From Lachnospiraceae bacterium (GTDB taxonomy: Bacteria; Bacillota; Clostridia; Lachnospirales; Lachnospiraceae), in NCBI GenBank assembly GCA_900769175.1, contig CAAGFP010000173.1, positions 1 to 11,395 on the forward strand: DNA of 11,395 nucleotides, in the 5' to 3' direction. The notes under the pieces are model-generated. The model searched no databases and was not told the origin of the DNA. It saw nothing but the letters and a program-made list of their open reading frames with translations. This document shows, piece by piece, positions 6,764-11,395 of the stretch (the first letter of the stretch is position 1; each line of letters opens with the position of its first letter). A program made the position numbers and the translations under genes.

Positions 6764-7120
6764 TCACCGTATCAATAAGCTGTCTGGCAATGTCATAGCT
6801 TGAAAACCGCATAACATCTTTTCGTCCCATTCATTTTCGCAAACAGGCTGATACCCGCTTTTATCGGTCGTTTTGCTGTACCAACGTCGGGCAAAAACAT
6901 CCTCACGACCTTTGAACAGAGAACGGAAAAGAGCGATTTTATCCTCGGGAGAACTATATTTATTAACGCTGCCTTTTGGCAGAGGCTCCGTTATTTCAGG
7001 TATCTGTCCGGAGGAAGGCATGAGGAGACTGTGAAGATGATTGATTTCTTCTTTGAGTTTTTCATTTTCTTCACGCAAAAGATGGTATTTTTCAAGAAGC
7101 ATCTGATAGTCCTCGCTCAT
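6764..7120 (-). pseudogene. Truncated N-terminus of a TOTE conflict-system primase
   Basis: The 118-residue product starts with a coiled-coil stretch (LLEKYHLLREENEKLKEEI, residues 8-26) and a linker. It then carries SPEDKIALFRSLFKGREDV (58-75), FARRWYSKTTDKSGYQPVC and ENEWDE up to residue 100. To my knowledge this is the signature N-terminus of TOTE conflict-system proteins, which continue for several hundred residues with an archaeo-eukaryotic primase and helicase/nuclease parts. Here the family sequence stops at about residue 100-104, and a short unrelated tail (GFQAMTLPDSLLIR) ends at TGA 6764. No primase catalytic residues are left. The start chosen is ATG 7120 behind GGGGTGAG; a GTG three codons earlier is also possible. 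It is most likely the scar of a deletion, although a short stable peptide could still be made. Confidence 0.75.
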
Positions 7121-7151
7121 GTTTCTCACCCCGTTCTGTTTGGTAATTATA

Positions 7152-7180
7152 ATTTTACACGAATTTTGGTGAGATTACAA
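7152..7180 (-). promoter_or_regulatory. Candidate promoter of the TOTE remnant
   Basis: On the minus strand TTGTAA (7180-7175) and TAAAAT (7157-7152) are separated by 17 nt. They lie just upstream of the ribosome binding site and ATG 7120. This is a housekeeping-type promoter and lacks the GAAAGTTACA element found before the neighbouring operons. Confidence 0.5.
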
Positions 7181-7240
7181 CAGGGAATGTCAGATGAAAT
7201 AATCGTATCATTTATCTGCAAACTGTTTTTACCTATATGT

Positions 7241-7268
7241 AAAGCCGACGGATCGCTCCATCGGCTTT
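7241..7268 (-). terminator. Hairpin, probable terminator of operon B
   Basis: Read on the minus strand, AAAGCCGATGGA pairs with TCCGTCGGCTTT around a GCGA loop, with one G-U wobble in a 12-bp stem. The T-run after it is only three bases on the minus strand. On the plus strand the same hairpin has one mismatch and four T's, so its orientation is not certain. It lies between the papain-like gene and the separately promoted TOTE remnant. Confidence 0.6.
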
Positions 7269-7306
7269 TCTTCTGTTATTCTATTGATGTAGTAGCTTAC
7301 TCTTCA

Positions 7307-7750
7307 TCAATCCCATCTTTCCATTATAAAAACCTGCTCGGCAGAATGCACCCAATAAACACCGATAATCTCATCTTCTGTATTCCATATATCCCATACG
7401 CTGTTGTCCGCAACATAAGTGACATGACCCTTTCCGCAATGGCAAATTGCGTGTCCGTCATACTTCTGACAAAACTCTTTAAAACGAACCTTGGTTCCAT
7501 CGTTGTGAAGTGGTTGTTTTTGCTTTATATAACTGATGCTTTCTAAGTACTTTCCGTAACAGTCCGGTGTATTCAGCATATATCCGGTTTTTATTGACCA
7601 TTCTGTCAATTCTCGTAAAGTGTTTTCCCATCCGAGCCCGGTACTTGAACAAATTGCCCTGATAACGCAATCATCTGTCAATCTGCAGTAAGGATTACAG
7701 TTGTAATAATGATATGTACTGCTGTAAACGCCGCTCTTTTGCTTATTCAT
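7307..7750 (-). CDS. Papain-like cysteine peptidase-type protein (147 aa)
   Basis: The protein has the residue order of papain-fold enzymes: DDCVIRA with candidate nucleophile Cys28 early, GKGHVTYV with His109, and VWDIWN with Asp120, ending in YWV. The length suits a single minimal domain without prodomain or signal peptide, so it would act in the cytoplasm. It could be a peptidase, an amidase or transglutaminase-like enzyme, or an inactive relative; the substrate cannot be read from the sequence. Five further cysteines (18, 22, 64, 103, 105) are unusual for a 147-residue protein and might bind metal. The start at ATG 7750 follows GGTGAG (7761-7756, 5-nt spacer). It is the last gene of operon B, and a hairpin follows 38 nt after its stop codon. 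Confidence 0.75.
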   Translation of the reverse strand: MNKQKSGVYSSTYHYYNCNPYCRLTDDCVIRAICSSTGLGWENTLRELTEWSIKTGYMLNTPDCYGKYLESISYIKQKQPLHNDGTKVRFKEFCQKYDGHAICHCGKGHVTYVADNSVWDIWNTEDEIIGVYWVHSAEQVFIMERWD

Positions 7751-7764
7751 TGTTTCTCACCGCC

Positions 7765-8103
7765 TTATGCAATAGCATTGTTTCTAGAATATACCTTCAT
7801 GTTGCGTATGCGCTCTTTGCCGTTAAAATGCTTTTTCTTGCCAAACCAGGTAGGGAGAGGATAAAGCGTAACACAAAATCCCTCTTCATTGACGATGTAA
7901 CAGAAATTATTGTACGCAATTGCGGTTGTGTTCCCTTTGCACTCGCCTTTGAGATAATCTCGCTCCCAGGATGAGAAATCTTCAGCACGCTTGCCGCGCT
8001 CAAGAGCGTGGTCGATCATCTTATATGCTTTCCTCTCATTAAGACCTGCGCGTTCTTTGGCTCTTTCAACACTATGTACTGTTGCCATTGATACTGTTGT
8101 CAT
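7765..8103 (-). CDS. Small conserved-type protein of unknown function (112 aa)
   Basis: The start is ATG 8103, because a strong AAGGAGG (8118-8112) lies 8 nt upstream; the frame opens 30 nt earlier but that start has no such site. An N-terminal helix pattern, HSVERAKERAGLNERKAYKMIDHALERGKR (residues 10-39, quoted here in part), leads into AIAYNNFCYI and FCVTLYPLP, then a basic tail with KERIRN. A helix with HxxxRAxxR spacing followed by beta strands recalls small folds such as DUF4258 or BrnT-like RNase toxins, but the match is loose and I do not assign it. It sits second in operon B, coupled to the 37-aa peptide before it and 14 nt ahead of the papain-like gene. Its role is unknown. Similar proteins seem common in mobile elements of Clostridia, which is recollection rather than something visible here. 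Confidence 0.8.
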   Translation of the reverse strand: MTTVSMATVHSVERAKERAGLNERKAYKMIDHALERGKRAEDFSSWERDYLKGECKGNTTAIAYNNFCYIVNEEGFCVTLYPLPTWFGKKKHFNGKERIRNMKVYSRNNAIA

Positions 8104-8116
8104 TTTTGTATCCTCC

Positions 8117-8230
8117 TTAACCGAATAATGCAATACAAAGTACTATTATCACGCCAATAGGCGGACATAGTCCGAAAACTACCACTAAGCCTAAAAGGAG
8201 AAGCATCTCTGTGTCATCAACTTTTTTCAT
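8117..8230 (-). CDS. 37-residue hydrophobic membrane peptide
   Basis: This small gene starts at ATG 8230 behind a perfect GGAGG (8242-8238, 7-nt spacer) and ends at TAA 8117-8119. The peptide begins MKKVDDTEM and then stays hydrophobic to the end (LLLLGLVVVFG, CPPIG, VIIVLCIALFG). This fits one long or two short membrane segments separated by a Cys-Pro-Pro kink. Its stop codon overlaps the ribosome binding site of the next gene, so the two are probably translationally coupled. It is the first gene after promoter B, which carries the shared regulatory element. I do not recognise the family. A short membrane peptide at the head of a regulated operon could be a toxin-like, holin-like or signalling peptide, but nothing in the sequence decides this. 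Confidence 0.75.
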   Translation of the reverse strand: MKKVDDTEMLLLLGLVVVFGLCPPIGVIIVLCIALFG

Positions 8231-8262
8231 TCTAAAACCTCCGTTTGTTTGATTGTGGCTTT

Positions 8263-8301
8263 ATTATACAGGCGGCGATTTTATATTTGTAACTTTCGCT
8301 G
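8263..8301 (-). promoter_or_regulatory. Promoter of operon B with the shared GAAAGTTACA element
   Basis: Reading the minus strand, CAGCGAAAGTTACAAAT (8301-8285) precedes a perfect TATAAT (8268-8263), with 19 nt between GTTACA and TATAAT. No TTGACA-like -35 is present, so the shared element occupies that position. The expected start of transcription is near 8256, about 26 nt before the ATG of the 37-aa peptide. The same element at the same spacing precedes the kinase gene and operon A. Confidence 0.75.
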
Positions 8302-8323
8302 ACAGCCCTTTATGGCATAGAAA

Positions 8324-8349
8324 AAGCGAAACCCTTTCGAGCTTCGCTT
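8324..8349 (-). terminator. Intrinsic terminator after the partial STAND gene
   Basis: On the minus strand AAGCGAAGCTC and GGGTTTCGCTT pair, with two G-U wobbles, around a GAAA tetraloop. A run of five T's follows directly. It begins 19 nt after the stop codon of the gene at 8369, so it separates that gene from operon B. Confidence 0.85.
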
Positions 8350-8368
8350 AATGATTTTTCGCACTTTG

Positions 8369-11300
8369 TTATTCTTGGCGTTCTTCAAAATATCGATCAA
8401 TATCTTTTTTTGCCCTTGGACAAATCTTAATGATATTATCAATCACTTCTTTTATTTCTTCATCAGACAATGTGTAATCTCTTTCGCTGCCGTCGTTTTC
8501 AACAACTGCTTCCAAAGGACAATTAAACATGTATTCAGAATAAATGTCATCATAAGACTCCGCCAACAAATAACAAACCCCTATATCAACAATCGGATTG
8601 TAGGAACCGTATGTAAATTGTGACATTTCAATCGGAGAAATTTGTCTGATTGCACCTTTTGGTACACTATCCCCAAGAGCGCGATTCCCAAAAATACGAG
8701 CATACCAATTTGAATTCATATTTGCATACAAAAGAAGAAAATAATCATATTCCAAAAAGAGTTTTTCCATTTCATCTAACTCTTCTACAGGTATCCAATC
8801 ATGCATTTTACCAAACGCCTCGGTCGCAACTGCCTCAATATAATCATCTAAAAACTTTGTTGCTATTTTGGGTTTCTCGTAAGATTTAAACGCTATGCTA
8901 TCAATACTCAACAAATTCAAATGGTATTTTCTCTCAACGGTTATTTCGAGCTCATCTATTTTTTCCAAAACATCACTACGCTTATAATTGACAGAGAGAG
9001 GACGTACTTTATACTGAATCATTTGAATTGTTTGTTCCGGCAATTCAGACAAGTCAACTTGCAAACACAAATCCAGAATTTTGTTTTTTAGCTTCCTTGA
9101 TTTTTTGGTATAACCATTCGTTCGTATTCTATCGGCAAAATATATCAATTCACCGATGTATGTAATGTTATCAACCGATATTTTAGATTCGAGGTAAGCG
9201 TCAATTTCAAAAAAATCTTTATTCAGAATTCTGCACAGTACAAACGCAGCGTCGACAACACAAATAATATTCCTGTTTAAATTATATAGTTGCCATTCTG
9301 GGTCAAGTGCATTCAGCATAGACAATGTTTGATAATACAACTCAGCTTTAGGTCGTAATTTAGTTAATAATGGTGCATTCTTCTTTATATTACCTTTTAC
9401 CTTAAGTCTTTTAATCTGTCTTATAACATGATCAACTAACAATACTTTCTTTTGCTCGTTTGTCAGTCGAACATCATTGTAAAGCATTTCAACAAAATTA
9501 GACTCTATTAGCCTTCTGATTTTCGAATTGGAAATATACGTTTTTTGATAATCAAACGTTAAAAGCAATTTGTATATATCAAATGGATTTTTACTTTTTT
9601 CAAGAGTTTTCTCAACAGCATAATACCATTTTTTTGATCTTTTCAACCAATGTTGTTTTTTGTTGTCGTTGTGCTCTTCTTCAGATAAAGGACGATAATT
9701 TATGATTTGTTCATCACTCATGTCATACCAGAAGAAACTATCGTTTTGTTCTTCGATAAGAACAATCAGACTTTCAGCTTTTTTCAGATAGTCCTTACGC
9801 AAAGTCGTCTCCAATTCCATAGATAAAGCATACTGGAGAGTATTCAAAACGAACACATAATACGCATAGTGAAGAGAAACATCTATCCCTTCAACAAATT
9901 TGTTTTCGGTCTTTTCTTCAAGCGTAGGGAATTTACATATAGCTTGATAGTACTTCAAACGAAACTCTACCATTTCGTCAGAATATTCAGATGATTCAGC
10001 AGAGAAATACAACTTATGACCTTCATGAATGATACCCTCAATGGCTATGATTATTTTTAAAGCTGTTCCCATCATATCAGAATTATCATCTAAGATACTG
10101 AAATAAAAGAGCATTACAAAATATGAGATAACAACAAACTGATTTGAAAAAACTTTATCGTCAGAAAAACCAATATCTTTCCTGACAAATTCTACAAACT
10201 CTTCCTTCTCTATTTTGTTTTCAAACTCCACAGCTCCATTAGAAAAACTATATGAAAGTCTCCCATCTTCTTTTACACTTTGCTTGAGTAATACCAGATA
10301 TTCGGACCAAGATAATACATTTTTTACTATATCAAACGGAAACATGTCCATTATTCCGTGAGTATAGAAATAATATATGGATTCTCTCGGAGATTCAAAG
10401 AGCAAATCGTATAGTTTATGCGGACTATCTAAAAACGCTGCACACATAAAGCAGAAGAGAGTTTTCATTTTTTTAGTCATTGTGTCCTGCGGTTCGGTTT
10501 GACGAATATCATCATATATTAAAAGAGCAAATGTAATACAACTTGCTTTATCCCAATCGATATTTGAACTATCATAAATATCACTTGAATTAAGCATATT
10601 ATCAATGATTTCAAAACAGTTTTCGATGTATTTTGCAACTCCGGGAACACTTTCGTATGTTGGGTAAAAATCTTTCTCCACCAAGTCATAAATAAGCTGA
10701 TGAACCTTGATAACGGCCTGTTCTGATGAATCTGAGTCTTCAATCGTAATCCAATTTTTAAATGCAAGGTCGTTTAATATATTCAGATTTTTTGTGCCGG
10801 TATATTTGCGGTATTCCGCAATAGTAAGGTTGCTATGAATTCTGAGCAAATAAAGATATCTTAATACGATTTTATGCTCTTCCGACAAGTCTGCAATATT
10901 AAACATTATACGCAGATAATCAAGGGAATTGGTCTTATGGGATTTACCGTCTTTTCTAATGCGGATATCCTCATTATCTTCATTAAAGCGTGCAAAGACA
11001 TCACCCTCTATGGAGGATGCGAATTCTTCTATGCTGATATGAGAAGAAAGTATTTGCTTTGCAATCATCGGCACAACTATAGTAAGATTGCCGAACTTCT
11101 CTATAATGTCCTGAACGAGTTCTTCTTCACGATCTGTAATATCGCGACCGTACTCGTTTTTGAAGACCTGAATAAGAGCATCAGTAGGCAATGACTCAAG
11201 CTCGATAATCTCAAGCTTTTCAGAAGAAATATATTGCGAATAATCATCTCTTGTGGTGAAAAGTACGTTGCAATTAAGCGACAGAACGTAATCTAATTCT

Positions 11301-11395
11301 TCATCGTCTTCGACGTCAAAGTTATCAATAATAATTAGAGTCCTGGTGTCTTTTAAAACGGTTTTAAGGAGTTTTCTGTGCTCATCGCTACTATC
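8369..11395 (-). CDS. STAND/NB-ARC-type NTPase, 5' partial at window edge
   Basis: An open frame of 1008 codons runs from the window edge to a TAA at 8369-8371, so the N-terminus is missing. The TTG at 11191 is not a start, because the frame continues for 68 codons upstream and carries family motifs. Near the visible N-terminus is a Walker B-like stretch LIIIDNFD (visible residues 20-27), followed by VLFTTRD (44-50), the sensor/RNBS-B position of NB-ARC ATPases. The P-loop must lie outside. Downstream come a VVPMIAKQ segment, a winged-helix-like region with YLYLLRI, and about 700 residues of helical sequence with no recognised domain. Each of these early segments has a counterpart in the kinase-STAND protein at 2032-5469 (VLLIVDNFD, MIFTTRTDF, LLVPILARQ, LYFLRYI), so the two are paralogues. 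STAND proteins are usually ligand-sensing switches in which the C-terminal repeats sense and the N-terminal domain acts. An N-terminal kinase here is possible but unseen. Confidence 0.85.
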   Translation of the reverse strand, partial: DSSDEHRKLLKTVLKDTRTLIIIDNFDVEDDEELDYVLSLNCNVLFTTRDDYSQYISSEKLEIIELESLPTDALIQVFKNEYGRDITDREEELVQDIIEKFGNLTIVVPMIAKQILSSHISIEEFASSIEGDVFARFNEDNEDIRIRKDGKSHKTNSLDYLRIMFNIADLSEEHKIVLRYLYLLRIHSNLTIAEYRKYTGTKNLNILNDLAFKNWITIEDSDSSEQAVIKVHQLIYDLVEKDFYPTYESVPGVAKYIENCFEIIDNMLNSSDIYDSSNIDWDKASCITFALLIYDDIRQTEPQDTMTKKMKTLFCFMCAAFLDSPHKLYDLLFESPRESIYYFYTHGIMDMFPFDIVKNVLSWSEYLVLLKQSVKEDGRLSYSFSNGAVEFENKIEKEEFVEFVRKDIGFSDDKVFSNQFVVISYFVMLFYFSILDDNSDMMGTALKIIIAIEGIIHEGHKLYFSAESSEYSDEMVEFRLKYYQAICKFPTLEEKTENKFVEGIDVSLHYAYYVFVLNTLQYALSMELETTLRKDYLKKAESLIVLIEEQNDSFFWYDMSDEQIINYRPLSEEEHNDNKKQHWLKRSKKWYYAVEKTLEKSKNPFDIYKLLLTFDYQKTYISNSKIRRLIESNFVEMLYNDVRLTNEQKKVLLVDHVIRQIKRLKVKGNIKKNAPLLTKLRPKAELYYQTLSMLNALDPEWQLYNLNRNIICVVDAAFVLCRILNKDFFEIDAYLESKISVDNITYIGELIYFADRIRTNGYTKKSRKLKNKILDLCLQVDLSELPEQTIQMIQYKVRPLSVNYKRSDVLEKIDELEITVERKYHLNLLSIDSIAFKSYEKPKIATKFLDDYIEAVATEAFGKMHDWIPVEELDEMEKLFLEYDYFLLLYANMNSNWYARIFGNRALGDSVPKGAIRQISPIEMSQFTYGSYNPIVDIGVCYLLAESYDDIYSEYMFNCPLEAVVENDGSERDYTLSDEEIKEVIDNIIKICPRAKKDIDRYFEERQE

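Noticed and set aside
7031..7546. 171-codon plus-strand open frame
   Set aside because: It lies antisense to the TOTE remnant, the hairpin and the papain-like gene, all of which have motifs and ribosome binding sites; nothing supports the plus-strand frame.
10519..10767. 82-codon minus-strand frame inside the partial STAND gene
   Set aside because: It is contained in the other frame of a continuous 1008-codon gene and shows no start signal.
11191..11193. TTG at 11191 as the start of the large right-hand gene
   Set aside because: The frame stays open to the window edge and the 68 upstream codons encode the Walker B and TTR motifs of the NTPase.
1..11395. CRISPR array, tRNA, rRNA, transposase or integrase
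   Set aside because: No regular repeat-spacer pattern, no cloverleaf or rRNA-like sequence and no DDE, serine or tyrosine recombinase motif was seen on either strand, although genes of mobile-element type are present.

Overview
The window looks like an accessory region of a low-GC Gram-positive gut bacterium, most likely a Clostridia-class Firmicute of the Ruminococcus/Oscillospiraceae or Lachnospiraceae kind. This rests on the strong AGGAGG-type ribosome binding sites, AT-rich codon use and the types of small proteins, several of which resemble families I associate with phage and integrative elements of Clostridia. No rRNA, tRNA, CRISPR array, transposase or integrase was seen. All supported genes lie on the minus strand, so transcription runs right to left.

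Layout, right to left (5'->3' on the minus strand). (1) 11395-8369: a large STAND/NB-ARC-type NTPase whose N-terminus lies beyond the window, closed by a good intrinsic terminator. (2) Operon B, 8230-7307: an unlisted 37-aa membrane peptide, a 112-aa conserved-looking protein and a 147-aa papain-like (Cys/His/Asp) protein, followed by a hairpin. (3) 7120-6764: the N-terminal ~100 residues of a TOTE conflict-system primase, cut short, with its own promoter. (4) 6670-5546: a 374-aa protein with a helix-turn-helix-like segment, from a near-consensus promoter. (5) 5469-2032: a 1145-aa Ser/Thr protein kinase fused to a STAND/NB-ARC NTPase and a long helical C-terminus, paralogous over its NTPase part to (1). 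(6) Operon A, 1932-440: an acidic helical protein, a Cys/His-rich protein, a two-pass membrane protein and a membrane-anchored protein. (7) 393-105: a consensus promoter with a LexA-like box in its spacer, a run of hairpins without a convincing ORF and an intrinsic terminator, which looks like a small structured RNA or leader. Positions 1-104 hold nothing I can name.

The main unexplained structure is a promoter element present three times: CARYGAAAGTTACARAT, with GTTACA exactly 19 nt from a TATAAT-like -10. It precedes operon B, the kinase-STAND gene and operon A, but not the HTH gene or the TOTE remnant. My reading is that these operons form one small regulon, with the HTH protein (whose own promoter is ordinary) as the obvious candidate regulator. 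The kinase-STAND protein is then the likely sensor/effector, co-expressed with small membrane proteins and a protease-like protein. The layout fits a defence or conflict island (STAND NTPases, TOTE remnant), but that function is inferred, not shown.
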